Position numbers and translations under genes: made by a program. A DNA stretch of 64,000 nucleotides. It comes from an uncultured Fibrobacter sp. (GTDB lineage Bacteria > Fibrobacterota > Fibrobacteria > Fibrobacterales > Fibrobacteraceae). The DNA lies in the NCBI GenBank assembly GCA_934700345.1, contig CAKUXP010000011.1, forward strand, positions 1 through 64,000, written 5' to 3'. Below, one piece after another: positions 17,181-25,474 of this stretch (within the stretch, counting starts at the first letter, position 1; every line of letters begins with the position of its first letter). The notes beneath the pieces are model-generated. The model was not told where the DNA came from. It saw only the letters and a program-made list of their open reading frames with translations, and did no database searches.

Positions 17181-18031
17181 TATATTCCTCGCGTTAAGGG
17201 AAACAGCTGGATGTTCACTTGGACAACATCCTCGCCAGTTCCCGCATCACAGGAAAAATCTAATAGTTCTTTCCGCATCAGTTGCAAATGTTTTTTTAAA
17301 GAGGGGAAATCTTTCCGCCGAATGGCAAAGGTCACCGCCGAAATGTCGCGTTTATCCGCCGGAACGTCTTCGATGGCGCTTTTCGCGATGTCGAGCATCT
17401 GCCGGTGATATTCCTTGACCAGCAAATCGTTTACCTCGTCGTCTGTCGTGATCAGGTTCTGAGCCTGGCGGAAACCGTTGGCGGTCTTAGAAAGCAGCCC
17501 CAGGGAAATCAGGAGCCTGAGCGATTCGGACGCTTCCAACGGCGAAATTTTACCTCCGAGATGTCTCGAGATCCATTCCGGGGCGGGGTTGAACCCGACA
17601 AGCTCGACCATTTCACGGATGACCGAATGATACCATTCCGTAAAAATGCGAAACTGGGCACAATCCATTTTGTGCAAGCGCGAACCCGGAGTCGAACGGA
17701 TGAGCTTCCCATAGTAAAATGCCTTTTCCTTGTCCGTTTTCGCCTGGTTAAAGAAGACCAGGTTTTCAAAGTACTGGGCGCGTTCATCGGCAAAGCCTAG
17801 CCCCTGGATAAGCTTCACGACCGTATTCTTCGTAATGTTCCGTTTCCCGTCCATGACGAGTTTCAGATGCGCATGGCTCGAAAGCCCCGCCTTCGACGCA
17901 AAGAAACGCAGACTGAACACCGCAGACGTCAATTTTTTGTAGGCATAATAATCGTGCAAAAATACGCGGTAATTCGTATATTGCAAAATGTCCGGAGCAA
18001 CCGGTTTCCTTTCTTCTGCACGAGATTCCAT
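17180..18031 (-). CDS. TIGR02147/DUF4423-family regulator
   Basis: A 283-residue soluble protein with the hallmark start of the TIGR02147 family, ILQYTNYRVFLHDYYAYKK. A predicted helix-turn-helix follows (FFASKAGLSSHAHLKLVMDG, KRNITKNTVVKLIQGLGF), then GKLIRS, the FTEWYHSVIREMV segment and the late AVTFAIRRKDFPSLKKHLQ block. The family is a large paralogous group in Fibrobacter and also occurs in Bdellovibrio-type bacteria. It is regarded as transcriptional regulators, with little experimental work. It overlaps the following lipoprotein gene by one base. A TATTTTT box lies about 6 bases before the ATG. Confidence 0.85.
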   Translation of the reverse strand: MESRAEERKPVAPDILQYTNYRVFLHDYYAYKKLTSAVFSLRFFASKAGLSSHAHLKLVMDGKRNITKNTVVKLIQGLGFADERAQYFENLVFFNQAKTDKEKAFYYGKLIRSTPGSRLHKMDCAQFRIFTEWYHSVIREMVELVGFNPAPEWISRHLGGKISPLEASESLRLLISLGLLSKTANGFRQAQNLITTDDEVNDLLVKEYHRQMLDIAKSAIEDVPADKRDISAVTFAIRRKDFPSLKKHLQLMRKELLDFSCDAGTGEDVVQVNIQLFPLTRGI

Positions 18032-18117
18032 ACCTATAAAAATAAATGCTCCGCCCGCTTTTTAGACCGTTCCCTGTATTTTAATGTTTACAATCGTAAC
18101 CGGACCGGGAATTTTCA

Positions 18118-18627
18118 TCAAAAAAAAAGTGCCCACCGATTGTGGCTCCAAAACTTTCCGTGTAAAAATTCCGCATCCCGCGCAACGCCTTCCTTTCGGA
18201 AGCCTAGCCTTTCGGCAAGGGCATTGCTCCTCGCGTTTTCCACCGCCGCGGAAATTTCGACCCGATGGATTCCCATTTCCCGCAAATATTTCAAGACAAG
18301 CCTGCCGGCTTCCGTCGCAAGGCCCTTTCCTTCAAATTCGCTGCCCAGAAAATACCCGAGCGATGCCGACCGGTTCCGCGGATCGATCCACTGCAAGATG
18401 AATTCCCCCGCCAAGGCTCCGTCTTCCAGGCGACGGATTCCGAACGTTCCGCCGTTTTCCGTTTCACGCTGCATATCATACGCGGCTATCGAGGCAAAGG
18501 CGTCCCGCAGTGTGTAAAAGTTTTCCACCCAGGGAAGCCACGTCCCCAAGGAATTTCGCGAAGCGTTCACCAGATACAGAAGTTCTTCCGCATCCGATTT
18601 TTCGAGAAAAGAAAGCGCCACGCGCAT
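18118..18627 (-). CDS. RimJ/RimL-type GNAT acetyltransferase
   Basis: A 169-residue N-acetyltransferase. The start FLEKSDAEELLYLVNASRNS with GTWLPWV is typical of the RimJ/RimL/SpeG-like group. The acetyl-CoA site region is LGYFLGSEFEGKGLATEAGR, followed by HRVEISAAVENARSNALAERLGF. Substrates in this group are protein N-termini (ribosomal proteins) or small molecules, and this one is undetermined. The start is uncertain: ATG 18627 is used, but in-frame TTG codons between it and the stop of the preceding gene (18659) would add up to about nine residues. Confidence 0.8.
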   Translation of the reverse strand: MRVALSFLEKSDAEELLYLVNASRNSLGTWLPWVENFYTLRDAFASIAAYDMQRETENGGTFGIRRLEDGALAGEFILQWIDPRNRSASLGYFLGSEFEGKGLATEAGRLVLKYLREMGIHRVEISAAVENARSNALAERLGFRKEGVARDAEFLHGKFWSHNRWALFF

Positions 18628-18658
18628 TCCTAAAAGAACGGGTTTCTCCGCCAAAACT

Positions 18659-19081
18659 TTACTCGATGTCGCGCACATAGAAAGCCCGCTGGCATTCCTG
18701 GTCGGCAAGCGATTCGCAATCGTCAAAAGTTTTCCCCGGATAGTAATCGCCCGTTACGCGCGTCAAATGCACCGTATCCGGAGTCTTCCATTTTTTGGGA
18801 AACGCGGAAGTATCCGACAGATAGATGCTGTCTCCCGCAATCCGATTGCCTGCCGCATCGACATCGTAGAGAAAGAAGCAACCCATCCGAGCACAGCGTC
18901 CCGTGAACTGGTAAGAAACCTCTCCCGCGATCGTCCGGCAAAAAGAAGAGCCGGCGACTTCCGACGAGAGCGTCCGAAGCTTCGCCACGGAACCTTTTTC
19001 ACACGTTTCGAACGAATCGTCCGCGCCGCAGGCAAGCAGGAACAAAGGAACGACAGGAATAAAAATCCATCGCAAATTCAT
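18659..19081 (-). CDS. Small Cys-rich lipoprotein of unknown function
   Basis: A 140-residue lipoprotein (MNLRWIFIPVVPLFLLAC). The mature part has six further Cys residues and a short beta-rich pattern (VSYQFTGRCARMGCFFLYDVD, DSIYLSDTSAFP, KTFDDCESLADQECQRAF). Paired Cys suggests disulfides in the periplasm or at the surface. The family is not recognised. The start codon lies directly after ATATTTGCAGT, so the transcript could be nearly leaderless. It is followed after 31 bases by the GNAT gene on the same strand. Confidence 0.65.
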   Translation of the reverse strand: MNLRWIFIPVVPLFLLACGADDSFETCEKGSVAKLRTLSSEVAGSSFCRTIAGEVSYQFTGRCARMGCFFLYDVDAAGNRIAGDSIYLSDTSAFPKKWKTPDTVHLTRVTGDYYPGKTFDDCESLADQECQRAFYVRDIE

Positions 19082-19145
19082 ACTGCAAATATGGTAAATT
19101 CTCGCCCGAACAACGGAAAACGCCAGAACATGGGCTGGAATCCGT

Positions 19146-19180
19146 AAAAAAAGTCCCGTTCCGATAAAAGAACGAGACTT
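19146..19180 (-). terminator. Rho-independent terminator of tRNA-Leu
   Basis: On the minus strand an 11-bp stem AAGTCTCGTTC/GAACGGGACTT (one G-T pair, 8-base loop) is followed by a run of seven T (plus-strand a at 19146-19152). It begins 1-2 bases after the tRNA-Leu 3' end. Confidence 0.9.
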
Positions 19181-19181
19181 A

Positions 19182-19265
19182 TGCGGGTGAAAGGACTTGA
19201 ACCTTCATGTCCTTGCGAACACTAGAACCTGAATCTAGCGCGTATACCAATTCCGCCACACCCGC
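19182..19265 (-). tRNA. tRNA-Leu (anticodon CAG)
   Basis: An 84-nt class II tRNA. The acceptor GCGGGTG/CACCCGC carries discriminator A at 19182. The D loop is AATTGGTATACGC, the anticodon stem is CTAGA/TCTAG with loop TTCAGGT (anticodon CAG), the variable arm contains GTTCGCAAGGAC, and the T arm contains GGTTCAAGTCC. A strong terminator follows. Confidence 0.95.
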
Positions 19266-19338
19266 AAGTGTGTGTTCCAAATTTTAAAACTTTTGCCGTT
19301 TTTGTCAAGGGCACTTCGGAAAATTGCCTTGGTAAAAT

Positions 19339-20055
19339 TCAGCGGAGAAAATCCCGGATCCAGGATTCCCGGTGAAGCGTCCACCAGGACCAGTCGTGCT
19401 CTCCGCGTTCGTCAAAGCGAATCCGGCAAACTTTAACGCCCAATGAGGAACAGAACGTTTCCATCCACGGAACGGTACGGTCCGACGGGTAAAGCCTGTC
19501 CGAACCGCCCTGGAGAAAAGTCCACATCCCCGTGCGGATCTTCGGATCCCTCGCCAGGTTTTTCGCGTCCGCGACCGCCGCCAGGTTCGTGCTGACGAGA
19601 AGCCGCTTTTGAACGGAACGCTTTCCGTAAAGCGTATAGCCGACAACGCCCAGGCCACCGTCCGAAACGCCGACGAGCGAAACCGTATCGATTTTCAAGT
19701 TCCACCGAACTTCCAGGGAATCGAGCATCCGATCGACCGCTCCGAGAGGTCCCTGCGAAAGCCAGTGGTTTTCCTTGCAGGCGGAAACGCTAAGCACCGC
19801 GCTTTCCTCGCGAGCCTTTTCTAGAAAAGGAACGAGAGCGGCTCCCGCCTCATAGCCCTTGGCGCATTTCGCGCTCTGCATTCCACCATGGAACCAGACG
19901 AACAGTTGCGGTTGGATTATCCTTTTCGGATGCCACACGGCAGAAGGGCTCGCAAAAGATCCAAAATTAATTTGTATGGAATCTGCGGCAAAGGGACCGA
20001 CATCCGCCGAATAGGCAAAGACCGCAGCAAAAAAAACGCAAGCGAAAAACTTCAT
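19339..20055 (-). CDS. Secreted alpha/beta-hydrolase (esterase-like)
   Basis: A 238-residue protein with a signal peptide (MKFFACVFFAAVFAYSAD). Alpha/beta-hydrolase hallmarks are the oxyanion strand LFVWFHGGMQ near residue 55, nucleophile elbow GVSDGG (GxSxG) near 130, and the C-terminal catalytic His in RGEHDWSWW near 222. The layout resembles the esterase/PHB-depolymerase-like group that includes acetyl-xylan and feruloyl esterases. Given the likely fibrolytic host, a plant-polymer esterase is plausible but unproven. It overlaps the preceding membrane-protein gene by 4 bases (ATGA). Confidence 0.75.
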   Translation of the reverse strand: MKFFACVFFAAVFAYSADVGPFAADSIQINFGSFASPSAVWHPKRIIQPQLFVWFHGGMQSAKCAKGYEAGAALVPFLEKAREESAVLSVSACKENHWLSQGPLGAVDRMLDSLEVRWNLKIDTVSLVGVSDGGLGVVGYTLYGKRSVQKRLLVSTNLAAVADAKNLARDPKIRTGMWTFLQGGSDRLYPSDRTVPWMETFCSSLGVKVCRIRFDERGEHDWSWWTLHRESWIRDFLR

Positions 20056-20558
20056 CGCCTACGCCTCAAAGCCCTTCGCAACGCAAGAAAAGCCGCACCG
20101 AGCAGAACGACATCGAAAACCCCCGACCACATCATCGCCCGCAACTGGAAACTCCGAATCGCCGAAGAGTCCAGTTCCCCGTCATTTCCCGCAAGGCCCG
20201 TCACAATCCATTCCCTCGAAGAAATCCGGATGCCCCGGACTTCAATCGGCGCAGGCATTCCCGTTTCCGACCAAAATGAAATCCATTCCCCGAGAATTTC
20301 TTCCTGGAGAGGCGGCAGAGAAAGCGTGAACACGGCCTCCCGATCCTCGTTCAGATGAAAAAACGTCCTGTCGAAAAGAGGGATGCCCGTCCCATGCCAG
20401 CCACGCGGAAAAGCGACAGAAGAAATCTTTCCGTAAAACAGATCTTCATCGCCTGCAACGCTCTTGTAAAAGGGAAGCGCCTGCAAAAAGAGATACGACG
20501 CCAAAAAGCAAAGGAACGCAGCGACCGACAAAAAGAGAAACCGCACGGAACGGGACAT
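20052..20558 (-). CDS. Membrane protein of unknown function
   Basis: A 168-residue protein with an N-terminal transmembrane helix (VRFLFLSVAAFLCFLASYLFL), a central beta-rich extracytoplasmic region of about 100 residues (GRGWHGTGIPLFDRTFFHLN-like section, AVFTLSLPPLQEEILGEWIS) and a C-terminal helix ending in an Arg cluster (LRRALRRRR), so both ends are cytoplasmic. No family recognised. The ATG at 20558 lies one base after the stop of the next upstream gene, so the three genes 21348-19339 form one unit. Confidence 0.6.
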   Translation of the reverse strand: MSRSVRFLFLSVAAFLCFLASYLFLQALPFYKSVAGDEDLFYGKISSVAFPRGWHGTGIPLFDRTFFHLNEDREAVFTLSLPPLQEEILGEWISFWSETGMPAPIEVRGIRISSREWIVTGLAGNDGELDSSAIRSFQLRAMMWSGVFDVVLLGAAFLALRRALRRRR

Positions 20559-20559
20559 C

Positions 20560-21348
20560 TTATTTCCTCGAACGGATAACAAAGAAGAGAGTAAACAAAA
20601 GCAAGACGATGGAAACCAGATAAAAAATCTGCTGGATCCAGAACTTGGCTTCCCGGTTTTCAAAAGATTGCATCTTGAACTTCTGCAGAAGGTTTTCGCA
20701 GCGTACCAAGGCTTCGTCATTATTGATTCGCATCCATAGCAACGTGAGGTTCGCATTTTCGATCAAAGCCCTCCGGTAACGTTCCCCGAGAGGTTTCGAG
20801 AGACGCGCAAGACGCGCAGAATCCGCAACGACGGAGAAGCCCATCCGCGCAGAATCCAGGGTGCGCACAAGCGGTTCCGCAAGCGAATCGTCTAGACGAT
20901 TCAGGTCTCTCGAGAGCAAACGCACACTGTCCAACCAAACCGAACGAGCCGGGACATAGCGTTGAATCGAAGCGACCCAGCCGAGAACCGCCGTTTCGAA
21001 TTCGGAAAAATCGCGTTCCGGAGGCATCCAACCAATTAAGCGGGCCTTCTCCGAGGCGGCATAGACAGCAACTGCGTTTTCGCGCAAGCCGCGCAAGGAA
21101 CTTATCAGAACCGAAGTATCCTCCGAAAAGACCCGAACCCTTTCCATCCTCTGCATCATGCGCGAGGCAAAGAACTTGTATTCATAAAGTGTTTCCACGT
21201 AACGGCCATGGACTTCCTCGGGTTGCTTCTGCGAAAAATAGAACAGAACGGTCAGGGCGAGCGTCAAGAGAAGAACGCCCCAGGCGAGAGGCATATTGAT
21301 CCGGCTTTTCAGAATTTCCCGAATCGATTGGAATTTTTTCGAATCCAT
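20560..21348 (-). CDS. Membrane protein with two TM helices and helical periplasmic domain
   Basis: A 262-residue protein. TM1 (MPLAWGVLLLTLALTVLFYF) lies near residues 19-38 and TM2 (IFYLVSIVLLLFTLFFVI) near 240-258, with about 200 mainly helical residues between them. This resembles the four-helix sensor domains of chemoreceptors and histidine kinases, but no cytoplasmic signalling domain follows. It is the first gene of a three-gene unit with another small membrane protein and a secreted esterase. A divergent MORN-repeat lipoprotein starts 34 bases away. Function unknown; a chemoreceptor-like scaffold is only an analogy. Confidence 0.6.
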   Translation of the reverse strand: MDSKKFQSIREILKSRINMPLAWGVLLLTLALTVLFYFSQKQPEEVHGRYVETLYEYKFFASRMMQRMERVRVFSEDTSVLISSLRGLRENAVAVYAASEKARLIGWMPPERDFSEFETAVLGWVASIQRYVPARSVWLDSVRLLSRDLNRLDDSLAEPLVRTLDSARMGFSVVADSARLARLSKPLGERYRRALIENANLTLLWMRINNDEALVRCENLLQKFKMQSFENREAKFWIQQIFYLVSIVLLLFTLFFVIRSRK

Positions 21349-21381
21349 ACAGGGAAATTACCTTTTTTCTAAGTTGTGAAC

Positions 21382-22473
21382 ATGGCAAGATTCCAAAAAA
21401 TTGCAGTTTTTGCACTCGGTTTCGCCGCATTTCTCGCCTGCAGCGAACAGGAATTCCGCGAGACAGAGCACTACAACGGCATCCGCAAGACGAAAGTCGC
21501 CCACCGAAACGGACTGCCCGACGGCGAATTTAAACGCTGGACATCGCACGGAGACCTTGCGGAATCAGGCCTCTACAAAAACGGGAAACGAGAAGGGGAA
21601 TGGACGGAATGGTTTTCAAACGGCAATGTCCAAGCCCGCGGACTTTACCGAAACGGGAACAGGGACGGCCTTTGGAAAAGCTTTTTCTTCGACGGCAAAC
21701 CGGCAGCGGAGCAAACCTTTCTAAATGGCGAACCGGTCGGCACCTCGGTAGAATTTCACGCCAACGGAAACGTCAAGGAAAAAAATTCCTGCTTTCCCAA
21801 GAACGCCGAAGGAACGCGCGAAACTTTTGCGGCAAACGGAAAAAAGGTTCGCTCGGAACATTGCCGGGACGGAATTACGGAAGGCGTCGTGGAGACTTTT
21901 TATCCGGGAGGATCGCTCGAATCGCGCTCCGAATACCATGCGGGAAAGCTTCACGGCAAGTCGGAGCTTTTCCGCGCGACGGGAGAACTCTGGAAGCGTT
22001 CCTTCTACAGGGAAAACATCCGCGACTCTGTCTGGACCTACTTCGCAAAAGACGGCAACATCGAAAGGCAGAGCGTTTTCGTAAGCGGAAACGGAATCGC
22101 CTACGGAGAAATCGGCGAGAACGGCATCGACGCCGAAACGACCTTTGTCGACAACAAGATCCAGGACACCATCCGGTACACGCTTCCCGGGCACACGCTC
22201 CGCTATGCGGAAGTCTGGGAAAACGGCGAAAAACGGAAGCTGCTATCCTTCTACCCTCCATCGGGAACTCTCGCCAGCGAAGGAAACTTTCAAGACGGAA
22301 AGCCCAGCGGTTCCTGGCGGAACTGGTATCCGGACGGCACGCTCAAGGACAGCCTTTTCTACAAGGACGGCGAACCTTTCGGCGAGCAGCTGCACTACGA
22401 CTCCGCGGGGAATCTCTACATGCGCAAAGTCCAGTATGGGAAGAGCGGACCGATGCAGATTGGGTTTGAGTAG
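21382..22473 (+). CDS. MORN-repeat (YwqK-like) lipoprotein
   Basis: A 363-residue lipoprotein (lipobox FLAC near residue 20) made almost entirely of MORN_2-type repeats of about 22 residues: GLPDGEFKRWTSHGDLAESG, KREGEWTEWFSNGNVQARG, NRDGLWKSFFFDGK, PSGSWRNWYPDGTLKDS and PFGEQLHYDSAGNLY, about ten copies with a degenerate middle. The repeats form a beta-meander surface involved in protein or lipid contacts. No enzymatic site is visible. The ATG at 21382 is preferred to an in-frame GTG two codons upstream. TAAGTTG lies 7 bases before the ATG, matching the local near-leaderless promoter pattern. Confidence 0.75.
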   Translation: MARFQKIAVFALGFAAFLACSEQEFRETEHYNGIRKTKVAHRNGLPDGEFKRWTSHGDLAESGLYKNGKREGEWTEWFSNGNVQARGLYRNGNRDGLWKSFFFDGKPAAEQTFLNGEPVGTSVEFHANGNVKEKNSCFPKNAEGTRETFAANGKKVRSEHCRDGITEGVVETFYPGGSLESRSEYHAGKLHGKSELFRATGELWKRSFYRENIRDSVWTYFAKDGNIERQSVFVSGNGIAYGEIGENGIDAETTFVDNKIQDTIRYTLPGHTLRYAEVWENGEKRKLLSFYPPSGTLASEGNFQDGKPSGSWRNWYPDGTLKDSLFYKDGEPFGEQLHYDSAGNLYMRKVQYGKSGPMQIGFE

Positions 22474-22484
22474 GGATGGGGTAT

Positions 22485-22496
22485 TTTCTATCTTTT
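22485..22496 (+). promoter_or_regulatory. Putative -10-like element upstream of AlbA_2 gene
   Basis: tttctatctttt shares the TAnnTTT core with elements before feoAB, the 54159 gene and others. It lies 19 bases before the ATG at 22516. It could drive the AlbA_2 gene and, since the next start overlaps its stop, the polysaccharide operon beyond. Confidence 0.35.
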
Positions 22497-22515
22497 GAAA
22501 GAACTAGAAAATTCT

Positions 22516-23664
22516 ATGACCAAGAACGAACTCAACGCTAGACTCAAGGACATCGAATGGGATGACTTTGAAGTAAAGGAAGCTGCGGCGGAACTCCCCA
22601 AAAGCATCTGGGAAAGCGTCAGCGCGTTTTCCAACACGTCCGGAGGCTGGATCGTCCTTGAGGTAAAACAAACCGGAAACAAGTTTGAAATAAGCGGAGA
22701 CCACCGTGCAACCGACATGGAAATCATGGCCATGTTCCGCGACCAGGCTTTCGGTACAAAGAGCGAGCAAATCGTTCCCGATTCATCCCTCGCCACGCTC
22801 AATCAAACTTCTCTAGAATCCTATATCGAACAGATCAAGGCTTTCAATCCCGAGTTTCCTTACAGCAATCTGCTCGTCGAAAAGTTTTGCGAGAAAGCCG
22901 GCATCACCAAAAAAGGCAAACTGAACTACGGCAGCCTTTTAATGTTTGGTTTACGAGACGAAATCCAATATTATGTCAATAACTTCTGGATAGACATGCT
23001 CGAAATTCCGGACACGAACATGGGAACCGTTGAACCGCGCTACACATTCCGAATGCCGGAACAGGAAAATCTCTGGGATTATTACAATGTTTTTATTCAA
23101 CGGTTACGAACCCATATCGACGCTCCATTCACGGCGGGATCAAACGGTTTTTCACCGGACGACAATTCCCAACTTTACGCCTTGCGCGAAGGGCTGGTAA
23201 ACATGCTCGCCCATGCGGACTACTTTAGCCCCATGCATTCCACCATTCGCATCAAGGAACTCCGAGTACAAAACCATTCCATGCCGCGGAACCCGACGCT
23301 TATCAAGCTTTTTCGCTATGCAAAACTTTCGGAAAATGCAGGATACGGAATTGAGAAGATGCTTTCGTGGGAAAAGCCGACCCACAGGAAAATAAAGTTT
23401 GAAAACGATCTGGTCATCTCTACAGTGATCTATAACAAGAATTCGGCAACACCGCCGGACGATCTAAATGAGCCTGTAAAATTACTGTTAGAAGTGATTA
23501 AATCGAACCCCAAAGCCTCCAAAACAGTTATCGCAGCAAAAATAGGGAAATCTCGCGCCTCGGTGACAAGAATGCTCGCAAAGCTCACCGAACAAGGGCT
23601 AGTAAAGCGAATCGGTCCCGATAAAAACGAACATTGGGAAATCGTAACAAGGAACCCACAATAA
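22516..23664 (+). CDS. AlbA_2/Schlafen-like putative transcriptional regulator with internal deletions
   Basis: A 382-residue protein of the AlbA_2 plus HATPase_c_4 architecture with a C-terminal winged helix (KTVIAAKIGKSRASVTRMLA, near 340-360). The N-domain starts normally (FEVKEAAAELPKSIWESVSA, FSNTSGGWIVLEV) but jumps from KFEISG straight to DHRATDMEIM, missing the strand set and RxGS part of AlbA_2. In the ATPase part it jumps from STIRIKELRVQN to HSMPRNPTLI, missing the usual DRIE..NPG segment. Both gaps are in frame, so the gene is open but its nucleotide-binding folds are probably broken. It is the left border of the polysaccharide locus and overlaps the next start by one base. Confidence 0.65.
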   Translation: MTKNELNARLKDIEWDDFEVKEAAAELPKSIWESVSAFSNTSGGWIVLEVKQTGNKFEISGDHRATDMEIMAMFRDQAFGTKSEQIVPDSSLATLNQTSLESYIEQIKAFNPEFPYSNLLVEKFCEKAGITKKGKLNYGSLLMFGLRDEIQYYVNNFWIDMLEIPDTNMGTVEPRYTFRMPEQENLWDYYNVFIQRLRTHIDAPFTAGSNGFSPDDNSQLYALREGLVNMLAHADYFSPMHSTIRIKELRVQNHSMPRNPTLIKLFRYAKLSENAGYGIEKMLSWEKPTHRKIKFENDLVISTVIYNKNSATPPDDLNEPVKLLLEVIKSNPKASKTVIAAKIGKSRASVTRMLAKLTEQGLVKRIGPDKNEHWEIVTRNPQ

Positions 23665-24389
23665 TGAATATCGCAATTATTTTTGCCGGCGGAGTCGGTT
23701 CTAGAATGCATAGCAAGGACTTGCCCAAGCAATTTCTGCGCATTTACGATAAGCCGATTATTATCCACACTATTGAGCATTTTGAAAGCAATTCAAAAAT
23801 CGATGCTATCATCGTCGTTTGCAACAAAGACTGGATTTCTTATTTCAAAGCTCTTCTTGCCAAACATTCCATCAAAAAAATCAAAGCAATCGTTCCCGGT
23901 GGCGAAACAGGCCAACTGTCAATATACAACGGTCTTGTTGCCGCCGAAAAAATTTCAAATGGAGAAAATTCGATCGTCCTGATTCACGATGGCGTCCGCC
24001 CACTCATCAACAGCGAATTGATTTCTCAAAATATTGAATCCGTTCAAAAATATGGTTCATCCATCACCAGCGGAATTGTCAAGGAAACCATCGTTGAAAT
24101 CGACTCAGCCGGCAACATTCAAAATGTCCCCGACCGAATTCATTCCCGTGTTGCAAAAGCGCCCCAATCCTTTTGGCTAAAGGATATTCTCGCCGCACAC
24201 CGAACCGCTCTTCAAAGCGGAAAGACAGACTTCATTGATTCCTGTTCCATGATGCATTTCTACGGATACCCTCTTCACATGATCGACGGACCATACGAAA
24301 ACATCAAGATTACGACACCCGAAGATTTTTACACGATGCGTGCAATCCTTCAAGTCAAAGAAGACGCCCAGATTTATGGGCTCGATTAA
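23664..24389 (+). CDS. ISPD/TarI-like cytidylyltransferase (probable CDP-polyol synthase)
   Basis: A 241-residue IspD-superfamily nucleotidyltransferase. Visible motifs are FAGGVGSRM with LPKQF (residues 7-25), IVLIHDGVRPLI near 108, KAPQSFW near 168, DSCSMM near 193 and NIKITTPEDF near 213. Context decides the role. It opens a polysaccharide operon that also holds LicD- and TagF-like transferases, so CDP-ribitol or a related CDP-polyol is more likely than the methylerythritol 4-phosphate reaction of IspD. Human ISPD and Gram-positive TarI make CDP-ribitol with this fold. The start ATG overlaps the upstream stop by one base. Confidence 0.8.
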   Translation: MNIAIIFAGGVGSRMHSKDLPKQFLRIYDKPIIIHTIEHFESNSKIDAIIVVCNKDWISYFKALLAKHSIKKIKAIVPGGETGQLSIYNGLVAAEKISNGENSIVLIHDGVRPLINSELISQNIESVQKYGSSITSGIVKETIVEIDSAGNIQNVPDRIHSRVAKAPQSFWLKDILAAHRTALQSGKTDFIDSCSMMHFYGYPLHMIDGPYENIKITTPEDFYTMRAILQVKEDAQIYGLD

Positions 24390-24427
24390 TTGTTCTAGAC
24401 CACACGCATCATTTCAGGAAATTAAAA

Positions 24428-25474
24428 ATGAACCATAAAGAAATACTTGACGAAGATTTAGCGAACATCACCAGTTTTTCCGCAAACTTTTTTACGCTCC
24501 TTGCCAATAAGACGATTCTCGTTACTGGAGCGACTGGTCTTATCGGTTTTACACTTATCAAAGCGCTCCTCCACATCAATCAAAAAAAATCGTTGAATAT
24601 TAAGATTTTGGCGCTAGTCCGAAATCTCAAAAAAGCCGAGTCCATGTTCGGCAAGCAAGATGAATATCTAAAATTTATCATTTCCGACATCTCTCAAAAA
24701 ATGTCCATTGCCGCTTCCATCGATTATATCGTTCACGGAGCAAGCCAAACATCCAGCAAGGCTTTTGTCCAAGAACCCGTTGAAACGATCCTCACGGCAC
24801 TCAACGGAACGACAAACATGCTGGAACTCGCCAAAGAAAAAAAGGTTTCCTCCTTTGTCTATCTTTCCAGTATGGAAGTCTATGGAACGCCAGCAACCGA
24901 CGAAAAAATTCCAGAAACGCATCCGACCGACCTTGACACGATGTCCGTACGATCCTGCTACCCGGAAAGCAAACGAATGTGCGAGTCGCTTTGCAAAAGC
25001 TATTTCGCCGAATACAGCGTTCCCACAAAAGTCATCCGTCTGACGCAAACTTTTGGTCCAGGAGTTTTCTACAACGATGGGCGTGTTTTTGCTGAATTTG
25101 CAAGATGCGCCATTGAAAACCGAGACATCATTCTTCACACCAAGGGAGAAACCAAGCGCAACTATCTCTACACAGCAGACGCAGTGACTGCGATTCTCAC
25201 CGTTCTGCTCAAAGGGAAAAATGGCGAAGCGTACAATGCGGCAAACGAAAACACATATACATCCATTTATGAAATGGCAAACATCGTAGCAACACATTGT
25301 GTCAGCGGAAAAATTAAGACAATTGTCCAAGAAGAAGATATTGCCAAATTCGGATACGCCTCCATCTTAAAAATGAATCTTGATGTTTCGAAATTGAAAG
25401 ATCTAGGATGGAAGCCTACTCGCAATCTTATCGAGATGTTTGATCGCTTAATCAAAACGATAGCAGAAACATGA
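24428..25474 (+). CDS. NAD-dependent epimerase/dehydratase (extended SDR)
   Basis: A 348-residue extended short-chain dehydrogenase. It has the Rossmann GATGLIG (residues 34-40), VHGASQTSS, the catalytic Ser/Tyr/Lys set SSMEVYG with YPESK near 176-180, and FGPGVF. It belongs with UDP-glucuronate decarboxylase, dTDP-glucose dehydratase and CDP-sugar dehydratase-like enzymes. It lacks the TarJ-type MDR fold. Being next to a cytidylyltransferase, it may act on a CDP-activated sugar or polyol, or on an unrelated nucleotide sugar. The RBS aggaaa lies 8 bases before the ATG. The stop overlaps the next start (ATGA). Confidence 0.8.
   Translation: MNHKEILDEDLANITSFSANFFTLLANKTILVTGATGLIGFTLIKALLHINQKKSLNIKILALVRNLKKAESMFGKQDEYLKFIISDISQKMSIAASIDYIVHGASQTSSKAFVQEPVETILTALNGTTNMLELAKEKKVSSFVYLSSMEVYGTPATDEKIPETHPTDLDTMSVRSCYPESKRMCESLCKSYFAEYSVPTKVIRLTQTFGPGVFYNDGRVFAEFARCAIENRDIILHTKGETKRNYLYTADAVTAILTVLLKGKNGEAYNAANENTYTSIYEMANIVATHCVSGKIKTIVQEEDIAKFGYASILKMNLDVSKLKDLGWKPTRNLIEMFDRLIKTIAET

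Noticed and set aside
18118..18726. Longer version of the GNAT protein starting at 18726
   Set aside because: The extra residues overlap the coding end of the upstream lipoprotein and do not resemble any GNAT N-terminus.
23664..24389. Core isoprenoid enzyme IspD
   Set aside because: The motifs fit the superfamily, but the position inside a polysaccharide operon with LicD- and TagF-like transferases favours a CDP-polyol role. Not fully excluded.
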